Source: JBLRWS01 sp047921075 (GTDB lineage Bacteria; Bacteroidota; Rhodothermia; Balneolales; Balneolaceae). From it: DNA of 45,021 nucleotides. Below the pieces are notes generated by a model, which was given only the letters and a program-made list of their open reading frames with translations, was not told the DNA's origin and did not search any database. The position numbers and the translations under genes were made by a program. Positions 17,905 through 26,663 of this stretch are shown here, one piece after another (within the stretch, counting starts at the first letter, position 1; every line of letters starts with the position of its first letter). The stretch covers positions 1 to 45,021 of the forward strand of contig JBLRWS010000014.1 in NCBI GenBank assembly GCA_047921075.1, in the 5' to 3' direction.

Positions 17905-19005
17905 TTAAAATGCCGGTCGGTTTACAATGGAATCGGGCGCGGCCACGTTATCGGGCAGCTCCAGTGGTACGGGTGATGCCCACTTCGGGTCAGAATCAAA
18001 GAGTGAGCGGGTAAGTTCCACCATATTTTCTTCGCTGTTGAAATGGTTGACCCGGGGATTATCGATACGATGGCCGTTCAGAAATAACAGCATGTCGCTA
18101 TAGCGTCCGCGAAGGCGAATGGTATCGCGAAATTCGAAATTGAACCCGGTGCCTTGCTCGATCCAATACGGATCGATTCTCGGTTTTTCATCACTCCAAA
18201 CCCGCACGGGATCCATCGGCCCGGTGGCGGCAAGAATGGTAAGGTATAGAATATCATCGAGTTCAGTAATGGCGCTTTCTTCCGGCGGCTGGTCGGTCAA
18301 ATCGAGGATTAATCCGTTGGAAGGCCCCTCCACAGTTTCGGGAACATCATTCATATCGGCCGGTCCATCGATCGTTTCGCTGCCGGAAAATGCGTCAAAC
18401 CGTACCATCAGATATACGCTAATGAACAGCACTACGGCAACGATTACGATGCCGATAACCCACACCGGTGTTTTGTGCTGTGGTTCGGCAAATCGTTTGC
18501 CCATATCGGCCCAATCCACGGAGCGAAGTTTGCTTTGGCTTTTATCAACGGCACCCGAAGGTCGAGTTGATGCCGCGGATGCTTCAGGTTTGGGATCGGG
18601 GGGTGTTTGTTTGGAGGATTCTTTATCGCCGTGAGCTGGCGCATCCGGAGAGGCTTCCTCATCCCGGGGCGTCGCTTTCGTCGGCTCCGGTTGTTGTGCC
18701 TCAAACCTCATTCCCTCGGCAGGGTGCAGGGCGGGGAAATCGTTTAGCAGCAGATGGTAGTAATTGCCCGATTCCTGCTGATTCAGGCTTTGAACCACCT
18801 GCTCCTCGTTCAGCTTTAAAGCCCGGGCATAGGAACGCACAAAACTTCGCACGTAGGTTTTAATTTCATCGGACTCCTCAAAAAGCGAACCATCCTCAAT
18901 GCTTTTGAGCGTATCCATGGGAATTTTGGTCGCTTCACGAATATCATCAATTGTAAAGCCGAGGTGTTCCCGAATGGTGGCTAAATCTTTACCGATAGAG
19001 GGCAT
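17905..19005 (-). CDS. RodZ-like helix-turn-helix membrane protein
   Basis: This 366-residue protein starts with a HTH_25-type domain (IGKDLATIREHLGFTIDDI, IKTYVRSFVRSYARALKLN), as in RodZ, which links MreB to the cell wall machinery. A long Pro/Ser/Glu-rich linker follows (about 105-170), then one transmembrane helix (VWVIGIVIVAVVLFISVYLM, near 185) and a periplasmic C-terminal domain of about 150 residues that resembles DUF4115 in its position and its beta-rich look. It opens the long minus-strand run and diverges from comF over 160 bp. The role in cell shape is inferred from the architecture. Confidence 0.8.
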   Translation of the reverse strand: MPSIGKDLATIREHLGFTIDDIREATKIPMDTLKSIEDGSLFEESDEIKTYVRSFVRSYARALKLNEEQVVQSLNQQESGNYYHLLLNDFPALHPAEGMRFEAQQPEPTKATPRDEEASPDAPAHGDKESSKQTPPDPKPEASAASTRPSGAVDKSQSKLRSVDWADMGKRFAEPQHKTPVWVIGIVIVAVVLFISVYLMVRFDAFSGSETIDGPADMNDVPETVEGPSNGLILDLTDQPPEESAITELDDILYLTILAATGPMDPVRVWSDEKPRIDPYWIEQGTGFNFEFRDTIRLRGRYSDMLLFLNGHRIDNPRVNHFNSEENMVELTRSLFDSDPKWASPVPLELPDNVAAPDSIVNRPAF

Positions 19006-19165
19006 AGCGTAGGTTTAAAAGGTTCTGTACTACGGGGAAACTACTGAAATCTTTCCCCTGGTTAAAGTGCCAGGGTGGTGCAGATGTTCAAAGAATCAAC
19101 AATAGTGATTTAATATGAAAAATACAGTATTCTGGTTCTAAAGCTACTTTATAAAACATCAATCG

Positions 19166-19888
19166 ATGAAAAGTTCCCTACTGTCCCGCGTGGTGCCGTC
19201 GGCCTGGAGCGCGCTTTCTCAAGTCGCCTTTCCCGATGTATGTATTTGTTGCGGTCACGCCGTGGCACGGCAAAACCGCACACTGTGTGAACATTGCCGC
19301 CGTACCCGGTTTGATGTTTACCAACAACAAAAGGACCTTTTCTTGCCCAACCACGTTCGTTTTCTGTACGCGATGTGGGCGTTTGACCGGGGAGGATACT
19401 TGCAGGATTTGCTGCATCGGCTAAAGTACGATTACCTGCGCACCACGGGCACGGAACTGGGCCGGCTAATTGCCCGGAACCTGCCAAATTCTGTGCTGAA
19501 CCCGATTGAAGAGAGCGGCCGCACCGTGTATCTGTTGCCGGTGCCGCTGCACCCGTCCAAGCAGAGAAAGAGAGGCTACAATCAAGCCGGGGCTATTGCC
19601 GAAGGTATTGCAGAAATCACCGGGTGGGAGCTGACTCCGTCTGAACTTGCCGTTCGATTACGCCATACCAAAACACAGACGGGACTGAACCGTGCCGGCC
19701 GACAGAAGAATGTGTCGGGGGCATTTTCCATCGTCCGGGCAGATGATCTTCGGGACGCGGTTGTGGTGATTGTGGATGATGTATTTACGACCGGAGCCAC
19801 GGTGTTTGAGCTGGCCGATACACTTGATCACCAAATTGGAGAGGCCCGCGACGGCTTTACCGGGGTAATCACTGTTGCCGGTGCTTGA
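19166..19888 (+). CDS. comF: ComF family protein (phosphoribosyltransferase-like)
   Basis: This is a 240-residue protein. An N-terminal four-Cys zinc knuckle is formed among Cys26, Cys28, Cys29, Cys41 and Cys44 (DVCICCGHAV, TLCEHC). A PRTase fold follows, with PVPLHPSKQRKRGYNQA (126-142) and the PRPP-binding loop VVVIVDDVFTTGAT (199-212). ComF is needed for DNA uptake in naturally competent bacteria, and homologues in non-competent species have no proven function. It is the first gene of a seven-gene plus-strand run. The gene directly downstream may also have its own promoter, which overlaps the comF 3' end. Confidence 0.9.
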   Translation: MKSSLLSRVVPSAWSALSQVAFPDVCICCGHAVARQNRTLCEHCRRTRFDVYQQQKDLFLPNHVRFLYAMWAFDRGGYLQDLLHRLKYDYLRTTGTELGRLIARNLPNSVLNPIEESGRTVYLLPVPLHPSKQRKRGYNQAGAIAEGIAEITGWELTPSELAVRLRHTKTQTGLNRAGRQKNVSGAFSIVRADDLRDAVVVIVDDVFTTGATVFELADTLDHQIGEARDGFTGVITVAGA

Positions 19889-19907
19889 AAAAAAATTCCT
19901 ATCTTTG
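19875..19907 (+). promoter_or_regulatory. Candidate Bacteroidota-type promoter at the comF 3' end
   Basis: TATCTTTG (19900-19907) matches the -7 consensus TAnnTTTG fully. A TTG (19875-19877) lies 22 nt upstream. It stands 20 bp before the ATG at 19928, which gives a short leader. It would let the membrane-protein-to-surE genes be transcribed independently of comF. Confidence 0.5.
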
Positions 19908-19927
19908 GGCAAATCATCATCAGCTCT

Positions 19928-20560
19928 ATGTTTGGAAACAAATCGCACAAAATTAACATTCTCGAAACCCCGTTTTCCACCATCTCTTCCGGCGGGCACT
20001 GGTTCTTTGCCACGCGCAAAAGCATTGAGGAGTATGTGCCCGGTATCCTGGAAAAAATCTCTTTCGAAAAGCTTATCCGGCGTGCGGTACACTGGGTAGA
20101 CAGTGCCGATTCATTATCCATGTTGCTCTATTTCGTTCTGGCTTTCAGCCTGTCGCCCTGGCTTGCGGCATTTCTTACCCTGTTATTTCACGGGTGGTGG
20201 TATTTTACCAAAAGTGCGTTTGTAAACTTGCCAACCACGCCTTTGATCGGGTTTTTAAATAACGATCTGGTACAGGTTGGTGTGGCCGGGGTAGCCCTCA
20301 GCTTTATGGGGATCAATGGGATGTATTTCGCATTGGTTATCGGCATTGTGTATTTCTTTCTGTTTAAAATAGGCATCCTCCGCCGTGGGTGGGACCGGCT
20401 CGACAAGAAGCGCGATAGCGATAAGCTGCCGCTGAACGACCGGGTGCTCAAGATGCTGCTGGTGCGCTACTCTATGTACGAGAATATAGCGCCATCGGAT
20501 GTTCAGCGGTTGGAGAAGCATGTGCAGGACGCCGTCATCAAGTATCATTCAAAAAAGTAA
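19928..20560 (+). CDS. Hypothetical membrane protein
   Basis: This 210-residue protein is not recognised. A polar N-terminal part contains SGGHWFFATRKSIEEYVP. Hydrophobic segments follow around residues 62-95 (LLYFVLAFSLSPWLAAFLTLLFHGWW, probably two short helices or one hairpin) and around 110-150 (VGVAGVALSFMGINGMYFALVIGIVYFFLFKIGIL). A charged, helical C-terminus of about 60 residues (ILRRGWDRLDKKRDSDKLP onward) is probably cytoplasmic. It starts 39 bp after comF behind a TATCTTTG box and ends 1 bp before the phosphatase ATG. Confidence 0.8.
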   Translation: MFGNKSHKINILETPFSTISSGGHWFFATRKSIEEYVPGILEKISFEKLIRRAVHWVDSADSLSMLLYFVLAFSLSPWLAAFLTLLFHGWWYFTKSAFVNLPTTPLIGFLNNDLVQVGVAGVALSFMGINGMYFALVIGIVYFFLFKIGILRRGWDRLDKKRDSDKLPLNDRVLKMLLVRYSMYENIAPSDVQRLEKHVQDAVIKYHSKK

Positions 20561-20561
20561 G

Positions 20562-21182
20562 ATGCCAATTACGGACGTTGTTTTAGCCCGGCACGGAGAA
20601 ACCGATTACAATTTGAAAAAACGCTTGCAAGGGCGGGGTATTGATGCCCCACTCAATGAACGGGGGCGCCAACAGTCGCTGCGCCTTTCAAAGCGTTTGC
20701 AGCCGTCAACCGGCACTGTCTTAACGACCAGCAGCTTGCGCCGCGCCCGCGAAACCGCCGAACCGATGACCGCTCAATATGGGGTGGAGGCCTCGGCATA
20801 TAAAGAGCTGGATGAGATGGACTTTGGAATCTACGAAGGGGCTCAAATGACCGATATTAAAAGCGAACTTGAGGAGCTGCACCAGGCGTGGAAAAACGGA
20901 CAAACCTCGCTCCGGGTAGAAGGGGGAGAGTCTCCGGAAGAGGTCTTCGAGCGGTCGAACCACCGCATTCGGTCGCTGTTGGAGCAGAATCTGACCGACC
21001 GGCACTTTTTTATACTTCATGGGCGATTGCTCCGTATATTGTTGTCGGCATGGCTGGGCTATGGCCTCCATCAGATGCATCGTATTGAACACAGCAACGG
21101 AGCTTATTACCGGCTGCAGTTCGACGGTGAGCAATTTATACCAAAGGAGCTGCATGTTACCGATCATTTAACAGGATTGTGA
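20562..21182 (+). CDS. Histidine phosphatase family protein (phosphoglycerate mutase-like)
   Basis: This is a 206-residue protein. The catalytic motif ARHGETDYN (His11) and the second His in FILHGRLLRI (His153), with SLRRARETAEPM between, mark the histidine phosphatase superfamily. The E(M)DFG motif (EMDFGIYEG, 85-93) supplies the usual acid. The substrate cannot be told from sequence; candidates include alpha-ribazole phosphate and phosphosugars. I chose ATG 20562, one base after the upstream stop, because residues before it in the longer frame bear no family resemblance and would overlap the upstream gene by 62 bp. Confidence 0.88.
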   Translation: MPITDVVLARHGETDYNLKKRLQGRGIDAPLNERGRQQSLRLSKRLQPSTGTVLTTSSLRRARETAEPMTAQYGVEASAYKELDEMDFGIYEGAQMTDIKSELEELHQAWKNGQTSLRVEGGESPEEVFERSNHRIRSLLEQNLTDRHFFILHGRLLRILLSAWLGYGLHQMHRIEHSNGAYYRLQFDGEQFIPKELHVTDHLTGL

Positions 21183-21236
21183 ACCGCGTGGCAGGTAAAA
21201 AGGTTACATTGACAAAGGAAATTAGGTACGCATGTT

Positions 21237-21950
21237 ATGAGTGAAAAAGTACGAACCATGTTTGCGGATATCGCAGACGATTACGACCGTATAAACAGTA
21301 TTCTATCGTTTGGTGTGCACAATGCATGGCGCAAAAAAACGGTGATTGAGAGTGAAGCGAAGCCCGGCGACCGGGTTTTGGACTGCGCCACCGGTACCGG
21401 CGATTTAGCCCTGGAATTTAAAAAAACAGTGGGCCACGAAGGGTACGTGCTGGGCACCGATTTTTGCAAAGAGATGATTGAACACGCTCCGGCCAAAGCG
21501 CAAAAAAAAGAGCTGGTAGTGGAGTTTGAAGTAGCCGATGCCATGAATCTCCCTTACGATGATAACGAATTTGATATTGCCAGCATCGCATTTGGCATTC
21601 GCAATGTGGATGATCCACAGGTATGCTTGAAAGAGTTGAGCAGAGTGGTAAAGCCGGGCGGACGCGTGGTTGTTCTGGAATTTGGCCAGCCGTCGGGGCT
21701 TATGAAGTATCCTTACCAATTCTACAGCAAGCATGTTATGCCGGCGGTGGGTGGTTGGATAAGCGGCAACCGGGATGCTTACACGTATCTGCCGGAAACC
21801 AGCGCACGCTTCCCTGCAGGAGAGGCTTTTTTGGAGTTGATGGATCACACAGGCAGCTTTTCAGAACGGCGCGCGATTCCTCTAACCGGCGAGATTGCAT
21901 ACATCTATGTGGGGAGGGTGGCAGATAATTCATATATTGACCGCGAATGA
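21237..21950 (+). CDS. menG: Demethylmenaquinone methyltransferase
   Basis: This 237-residue SAM-dependent C-methyltransferase of the UbiE/MenG family performs the last step of menaquinone synthesis. Visible blocks are MFADIADDYDRINSILSFG (8-26), SAM motif I VLDCATGTGDLAL (47-59), NLPYDDNEFDIASIAFGIRNV and LKELSRVVKPGGRVVVLEFG. I name it menG rather than ubiE because this lineage is expected to use menaquinone, which is inference. It lies 54 bp after the phosphatase gene. No other men genes are in the window. Confidence 0.95.
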   Translation: MSEKVRTMFADIADDYDRINSILSFGVHNAWRKKTVIESEAKPGDRVLDCATGTGDLALEFKKTVGHEGYVLGTDFCKEMIEHAPAKAQKKELVVEFEVADAMNLPYDDNEFDIASIAFGIRNVDDPQVCLKELSRVVKPGGRVVVLEFGQPSGLMKYPYQFYSKHVMPAVGGWISGNRDAYTYLPETSARFPAGEAFLELMDHTGSFSERRAIPLTGEIAYIYVGRVADNSYIDRE

Positions 21951-21992
21951 TTGTGATCAGTTTTTGAACAAAATCCTAACACCCTCCATGCA

Positions 21993-22430
21993 ATGAACAT
22001 AGAAGAGATAAAAAAATTTATACCCCATCGCTATCCATTTTTGTTGATCGACCGTGTGCTCGAGCTCACATCCGACAGTATCACCACGTTGAAAAATGTT
22101 TCTGTAAACGAAGATTTTTTTAATGGTCATTTTCCCGGAGCGCCCATCATGCCCGGCGTACTTCAGGTAGAAGCGATGGCGCAATCGGGAGCTGTCATGA
22201 TTATGAAAAATGAGATTGATAACCCCGAAGAATCACTAATGGTATTTACCGGTATTCGCAACGCCAAATTCCGTAAAAGTGTGGTTCCGGGCGATCAGCT
22301 TATCATCAACGTACGGCTCGACAGCCGCAAACGGAACTTTATCACTATGAGCGGCGAAGCTACCGTTGATGACGTGGTGGTGTGCCAACTCGAAGCATCG
22401 GCAGCCATCGTACCCAGGGAACAGGCATGA
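21993..22430 (+). CDS. fabZ: 3-hydroxyacyl-ACP dehydratase FabZ
   Basis: This is a 145-residue hot-dog fold enzyme of fatty acid elongation that removes water from beta-hydroxyacyl-ACP. The start IKKFIPHRYPFLLIDRV and the active site GHFPGAPIMPGVLQVEAMAQ with His46 and Glu60 are textbook. It is the stand-alone form, not the LpxC-FabZ fusion found in many Bacteroidota. Its TGA overlaps the ATG of panB, which implies translational coupling. Confidence 0.96.
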   Translation: MNIEEIKKFIPHRYPFLLIDRVLELTSDSITTLKNVSVNEDFFNGHFPGAPIMPGVLQVEAMAQSGAVMIMKNEIDNPEESLMVFTGIRNAKFRKSVVPGDQLIINVRLDSRKRNFITMSGEATVDDVVVCQLEASAAIVPREQA

Positions 22431-23254
22431 GCACCCAGTCATCACCTGAAAAACCGGAGAAAGTAACCACTCAAACCGTCGTGGAGATGAAACGCCGCGG
22501 CGAAAAAATAAGCATGCTTACCGCCTATGATTATACCATGGCCGGTATTGTAGATGCTGCCGGAGTGGATGTCATTCTCGTGGGCGATTCAGCCAGTAAC
22601 GTAATGGCCGGCCACGAAACCACGGTGCCCATGACACTCGATCATATGATCTATCACACTTCCTGCGTGGTTCGCGGAGTAAATCGGGCGCTGGTTATTG
22701 CCGACCTGCCGTTTATGAGCTATCAGGTTACCGCAAAGGAGGCGCTGATCAGTTCCGGACGGATGATGAAGGAGGCCGGGGCTCACGCCGTAAAACTGGA
22801 GGGCGGTAAGCCGATTGTAAACACCGTGAAGCGGATTATTGATGCCGGTATACCCGTGATGGGCCACCTGGGCCTGACCCCGCAAAGCATCTACAAGTTT
22901 GGCACCTACAAAGTACGCGCCAAGGAAGAAGAGGAGGCAGAAACCTTACTGAAGGACGCCGAACGGCTCGAAAAAGCCGGGGTCTTCTCTATCGTGCTGG
23001 AAAAAATTCCGGCAAAACTGGCTAAAAAAGTGACCGAATCTGTTTCGATTCCCACCATTGGTATCGGTGCCGGGCCCGATTGCGACGGACAGGTGTTGGT
23101 ACTGCACGATATGCTCGGGTTGAATAAAGATTTTTCTCCACGGTTTTTACGACGCTATGCCGATCTGAACCAATCGATGACTGACGCTGTTCAGCACTAC
23201 ATCAAAGACGTGAAATCGGGTGACTTTCCCAACGAAAAGGAATTATACAATTAA
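22427..23254 (+). CDS. panB: 3-methyl-2-oxobutanoate hydroxymethyltransferase
   Basis: This 275-residue enzyme is the first of pantothenate synthesis, transferring a hydroxymethyl group from methylene-THF to 2-oxoisovalerate. Family blocks: ISMLTAYDYTMAGIVDAAGV, ILVGDSASNVMAGHETTVPM with the Mg-binding Asp54, AVKLEGG, GHLGLTPQS and PTIGIGAGPDCDGQVLV. I chose ATG 22427, which overlaps the fabZ stop by 4 nt; a longer frame from 22382 lies inside fabZ and adds non-conserved residues. panC is not in the window. Confidence 0.96.
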   Translation: MSTQSSPEKPEKVTTQTVVEMKRRGEKISMLTAYDYTMAGIVDAAGVDVILVGDSASNVMAGHETTVPMTLDHMIYHTSCVVRGVNRALVIADLPFMSYQVTAKEALISSGRMMKEAGAHAVKLEGGKPIVNTVKRIIDAGIPVMGHLGLTPQSIYKFGTYKVRAKEEEEAETLLKDAERLEKAGVFSIVLEKIPAKLAKKVTESVSIPTIGIGAGPDCDGQVLVLHDMLGLNKDFSPRFLRRYADLNQSMTDAVQHYIKDVKSGDFPNEKELYN

Positions 23255-23275
23255 CATCCCAAGCTTGCGAGACGA

Positions 23276-24034
23276 ATGAGTAAAAAACCGTTGATATTGG
23301 TTTGCAACGATGACGGTATCTTTTCTAACGGCATAAAAGCATTAACAGAGGTAGCCGCTGAATTCGGGGAAGTGAGAATCGTGGCGCCCGACCGCCAGCA
23401 AAGTGCGGTGGGTCATGCCATCACCATTAGCACCCCGCTGCGCGCCCGATCGTTTAAGCTCGATAATCGGTTTAACGGAATGGCCGTAAACGGTACGCCG
23501 GCCGATTGTGTGAAGCTTGCACACAATCAACTTTTAGATCAAAAGCCGGACCTCGTTGTAAGCGGCATCAACCACGGCAGCAATGCGGGCATCAACATTC
23601 TCTACTCGGGAACGGTAAGTGCGGCCACGGAAGGTGCCATTCTTGGATATCCCTCGATTGCCGTATCGTGTACGGACTTTGATGAGGATGCCGATCTGAG
23701 CGGGTGCCAGGAAGCGGCCAGAAAAGTAATCGATTTTGTGCTGACTCACGGCGTAGACCGCGGTGTTTCCTTAAACCTGAATGCCCCCGCCGGGCCGCTG
23801 AAGGGAATCAAATGGGCACGGCAGGCTCGCAGCCGGTATGTGGAAGAGTTTGAGGGACGTATCGATCCCCACAACCGCGACTATTACTGGATGACCGGTA
23901 AGTTTCAGCTGCTGGAAAAACATGGCGGCAGCGACATCGATGCACTCGAAAGCGGATACGCCTCCCTGACGCCCATTCAGTACGACCTAACGGCCTATCA
24001 GCAGCTCGAAAAGTACGAGAAGCACACGTTTTAA
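23276..24034 (+). CDS. surE: 5'/3'-nucleotidase SurE
   Basis: This is a 252-residue metal-dependent nucleoside monophosphatase of stationary-phase survival. The N-terminal metal motif LVCNDDGIFSNGI (Asp12, Asp13), the APDRQQSAVGHAIT block, the SGINHGSNAG site and the SGTVSAATEG loop are all visible. It lies 21 bp after panB as the last gene of the run. Its TAA shares the TTAA at 24031-24034 with the stop of the converging lipase gene. Confidence 0.96.
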   Translation: MSKKPLILVCNDDGIFSNGIKALTEVAAEFGEVRIVAPDRQQSAVGHAITISTPLRARSFKLDNRFNGMAVNGTPADCVKLAHNQLLDQKPDLVVSGINHGSNAGINILYSGTVSAATEGAILGYPSIAVSCTDFDEDADLSGCQEAARKVIDFVLTHGVDRGVSLNLNAPAGPLKGIKWARQARSRYVEEFEGRIDPHNRDYYWMTGKFQLLEKHGGSDIDALESGYASLTPIQYDLTAYQQLEKYEKHTF

Positions 24035-24888
24035 AGATTGCTCTCAGATAAGTTATAGGCCACATCCAGCCAAAAATGCTCCACGTATTTTTTGCGCTCC
24101 TTGCTAACCTGCAAATCGAGCTGTTCCATGTGGCTGAGCGGGGCCGTTTGCAGATGCGTTCCCCATTTTGAGCTTTCAACAGACACAAACGAATCGTTGA
24201 TCCCTTCCTCACTAAAAATGTGAAGGTTTTGGAAGCGATAGATGGTATTTAACGGATGGCTGGTACCTTTGCCTACGGCCGCGCTAATCGAAAAATAGTG
24301 CACGCCCGGTGCATCGGGATTGTTGGCGTTGAACTCGTTCTGCACGTAGTTGCGGGTGAGCTGTTGTACCGCCTCTAATGCGTTGCTTTTTGCGTGGGGA
24401 AAAATACTCTCTCCAAACCAGTCGAACACTTCGCCCAGCTTGTCGCGCAGCAGCTCGGGTGTGGTCAGAACCAATTCCGCCAAACTGGTACCCTGATGCG
24501 GGGTAGCGATGGTTGTGAGCGACGCTATTCGGTCTGCCACACCCAGATTGGAAATAGCATATCGCATATCGAGCCCGCCCATGCTGTGGCCGATTACGTT
24601 AAACTTCTCGTAGCCGTACATCTGTTGAAGGTGTTTGATCTTTTCTACCCACTGCTCTGCTCGTGTAGAAATTTTGGCATAAGGCACAATGTTTGGCGCA
24701 AAGGCGTGGATGCCGTACGAGCGCATCGCCATGCAGGGAGCGTGCAGTGGTGAGGGGCGGATGAGTCCGGCCAGGCCTCCATACCCGTGGCACAACAGCA
24801 CCGGGTAACGAACATCAATAAGATCGGGCTGGGGATATTCCGTCAGCTCCAGTTTTCTCAGAAATTTTTGTGGTTCAATGAATTTCAT
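24031..24888 (-). CDS. Lipase/esterase of the alpha/beta hydrolase fold (bacterial triacylglycerol lipase-like)
   Basis: This 285-residue protein has the oxyanion HGYGG (34-38) and the nucleophile elbow VIGHSMGGLD (Ser102). The stretch INDSFVSVESSKWGTHL and then PLSHMEQLDL supplies the likely Asp and His, in the layout of family I lipases (NDGLV...NHLDEVN). No signal peptide is evident at the N-terminus (MKFIEPQKFLRKLELTEYPQ), which is unusual for family I lipases, so it may be intracellular or exported by another route. The substrate is not determined. It starts 27 bp after the hypothetical gene upstream and is probably co-transcribed with it. Confidence 0.85.
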   Translation of the reverse strand: MKFIEPQKFLRKLELTEYPQPDLIDVRYPVLLCHGYGGLAGLIRPSPLHAPCMAMRSYGIHAFAPNIVPYAKISTRAEQWVEKIKHLQQMYGYEKFNVIGHSMGGLDMRYAISNLGVADRIASLTTIATPHQGTSLAELVLTTPELLRDKLGEVFDWFGESIFPHAKSNALEAVQQLTRNYVQNEFNANNPDAPGVHYFSISAAVGKGTSHPLNTIYRFQNLHIFSEEGINDSFVSVESSKWGTHLQTAPLSHMEQLDLQVSKERKKYVEHFWLDVAYNLSESNL

Positions 24889-24915
24889 TTTACAAGCTCT
24901 GTCTCCGCAGGGTGG

Positions 24916-25326
24916 CTACGTTTCATTTAGCATTATGATGGTACGATGGATCGTGCCGTTGTATCGTACATGCAGATGCAGGTTACGTTCCGGAAATTCC
25001 ACGGCACCATACAGGTTCACGCCATAAGGGCGGAGTTTCTCGTGCAACGATAAATGAATATCGGTTTTGGAGTGGGAGGGTGCAACGGGAACCCGGTATA
25101 TTTTGCGCTCAAAAAGTGAATCGATTTGCACCGTTTGGATGCGCATCGTTTCCTTTGGCAGACGATGCTCTTCAAACACCGCGTTGATCAATTCATCCAA
25201 TTGCGCCTGAGACTGCAGTGCGGGTGACGGATGGAACGTTGCTGAAACATGAATGGCAGCCGTTGCCACGCACGATAATAGAAGCAAAAGGGCAATCCAA
25301 CGTTTTTTTATCTGATCATTCTCCAT
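24916..25326 (-). CDS. Hypothetical protein with N-terminal signal anchor
   Basis: This is a 136-residue product if translation starts at ATG 25326 (MENDQIKKRWIALLLLLSC). That places a hydrophobic segment at residues 10-28 as a signal peptide or anchor; a Cys follows LLLLLS, but the lipobox is poor. The frame stays open to 25437, and a start there would bury the hydrophobic segment, so I prefer the shorter form. The remaining 100 residues are mixed alpha/beta (DELINAVFEEHRLPKETM, LHLHVRYNGTIHRTIIML) and not recognised. It diverges from the GNAT-like gene and precedes the lipase, perhaps as a partner. Confidence 0.65.
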   Translation of the reverse strand: MENDQIKKRWIALLLLLSCVATAAIHVSATFHPSPALQSQAQLDELINAVFEEHRLPKETMRIQTVQIDSLFERKIYRVPVAPSHSKTDIHLSLHEKLRPYGVNLYGAVEFPERNLHLHVRYNGTIHRTIIMLNET

Positions 25327-25459
25327 AGCCAACAGTCCGTAAATAATAATTTTGCACTGTTTGAATCCCTTTGTAAAATAGAAAACTTTACGATCAGCAG
25401 CTGTGTGATTTGCAAAAGAAACCAAATCAATACGCATTGCCTTTTATCGGGTTATCTTT

Positions 25460-26611
25460 ATGACGTTTACCTTTCAGCATGTACAGACCAGACGGCAAAT
25501 CCGTGAGTTTCACAAGCTTCCGTTTCGTATACATGAACCGGATTCTCCCTGGATCCCGCCATTTAAACCGGAGATTGAGGCGTTGTTTCATCCCTCAAGC
25601 AATCCGTTCTTTCAGCACGGCACCGTTGAGCGCTATCTGGTATACACGGAAAACGATGTAGTGGCTCGCTTTGCGGTGATGAATCATACCGTGAAAGATG
25701 CTGTCTACTCTCCCAAAATGGGAGGGATCGGCTTTATCGAGATGGTCAATGATCCATCTGTGGCCAATGCAGTGATCGATTTTGCGCGCTCCTGGCACCG
25801 GAGCCGGGGGTATACCGCTTTCCGCGGCCCAATAAACGCGGCCGAAAACGATACCTACTGGGGATTGCTGATACAGAACTTCGATGCGCCCCCCATCTAC
25901 GGAATGTATTATCATCCGCCTTATTACCGGACTCTTTTGGAGGCAACCGGAGCCGAAAAACTGGATGACCATTACAGCTATCGGCGGGATTTTGACCAAC
26001 CGATACCGGAACGGATGCAACGCATTGCCGATCGGGTGGAGTCGCGAGCAGGGGTTCATATCCGTCCCATCGATACCGCCCATCTGGAGCGCGACGCAGA
26101 GTTTATTCGCCATGTTTACAATGCCGCATGGGCAGAACAGGATATCGAAAGCCGGGAACAGCAGTTTACCGAACTGACGAAGGATACCGTGCGAAGAATG
26201 CTAAAAAAAATGAAACCGGTTATGATTCCCGAGGCTGTTGTACTCACCTTTGTGGATGGCGAACCGGCATCGTTTGTGGTTTGTATTCCGGATTTGAATG
26301 AAGTATCTGACCGGACTGGCGGCAATCTGCGCTGGTGGCACTATCCCCGGTTGCTCCGGCTGCCCAAAAAAGCCACCCGATTACGCACCATTGCCTACGG
26401 TACGTTGCCCAAATATCGAAAAATGGGCATTGAGGCGTATTCGTTTGTGCGTGGGATTGAAATGACCCGGCAGGCCGCACCCACACTGGAGTATCTTGAA
26501 GGTGCATGGGTGAGCGAAAAAAACTGGCTGATGCAGCGCAGCCTTGAAGCGCTGGGATGCCGCCATCACAAAACTCACCGCACCTACCACTGGTCGGTGG
26601 ATGAAATATGA
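25460..26611 (+). CDS. GNAT-like acyltransferase family protein
   Basis: This 383-residue protein resembles a widespread, uncharacterised family of double-GNAT-like proteins often annotated as N-acetyltransferase. Characteristic blocks are FHKLPFRIHEPDSPWIPPF near the start, VARFAVMNHTVKDAVY, GFIEMVNDP, FRGPINAAENDTYWGLLIQNFDAPP and YYHPPYYRTLLEATGA. The C-terminal half ends with LEGAWVSEKNWLMQRSLEALG. No membrane segments are seen. The substrate is unknown. A perfect inverted repeat begins at the last base of its stop codon (26611-26631). Confidence 0.75.
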   Translation: MTFTFQHVQTRRQIREFHKLPFRIHEPDSPWIPPFKPEIEALFHPSSNPFFQHGTVERYLVYTENDVVARFAVMNHTVKDAVYSPKMGGIGFIEMVNDPSVANAVIDFARSWHRSRGYTAFRGPINAAENDTYWGLLIQNFDAPPIYGMYYHPPYYRTLLEATGAEKLDDHYSYRRDFDQPIPERMQRIADRVESRAGVHIRPIDTAHLERDAEFIRHVYNAAWAEQDIESREQQFTELTKDTVRRMLKKMKPVMIPEAVVLTFVDGEPASFVVCIPDLNEVSDRTGGNLRWWHYPRLLRLPKKATRLRTIAYGTLPKYRKMGIEAYSFVRGIEMTRQAAPTLEYLEGAWVSEKNWLMQRSLEALGCRHHKTHRTYHWSVDEI

Positions 26612-26631
26612 TGTAGTATTTTTTACTACAT
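26611..26631. repeat. Perfect 8-bp inverted repeat with T5 loop
   Basis: ATGTAGTA (26611-26618) and TACTACAT (26624-26631) are perfect inverse complements around TTTTT. The arms are AT-rich and no T-run follows, so a classical terminator is unlikely. A TACATTTC box (26627-26634), one base off the TAnnTTTG -7 consensus, overlaps the right arm 30 bp before the ATG at 26664. An operator on a promoter for the next gene is therefore possible. Confidence 0.5.
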
Positions 26632-26663
26632 TTCCCCTCTACCTAAGTAAAAACCTGCAATTG

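Noticed and set aside
25453..25460. TATCTTTA as a -7 box for the GNAT-like gene
   Set aside because: It overlaps the start codon, so transcription would begin inside the gene; the family N-terminus argues for the ATG at 25460.
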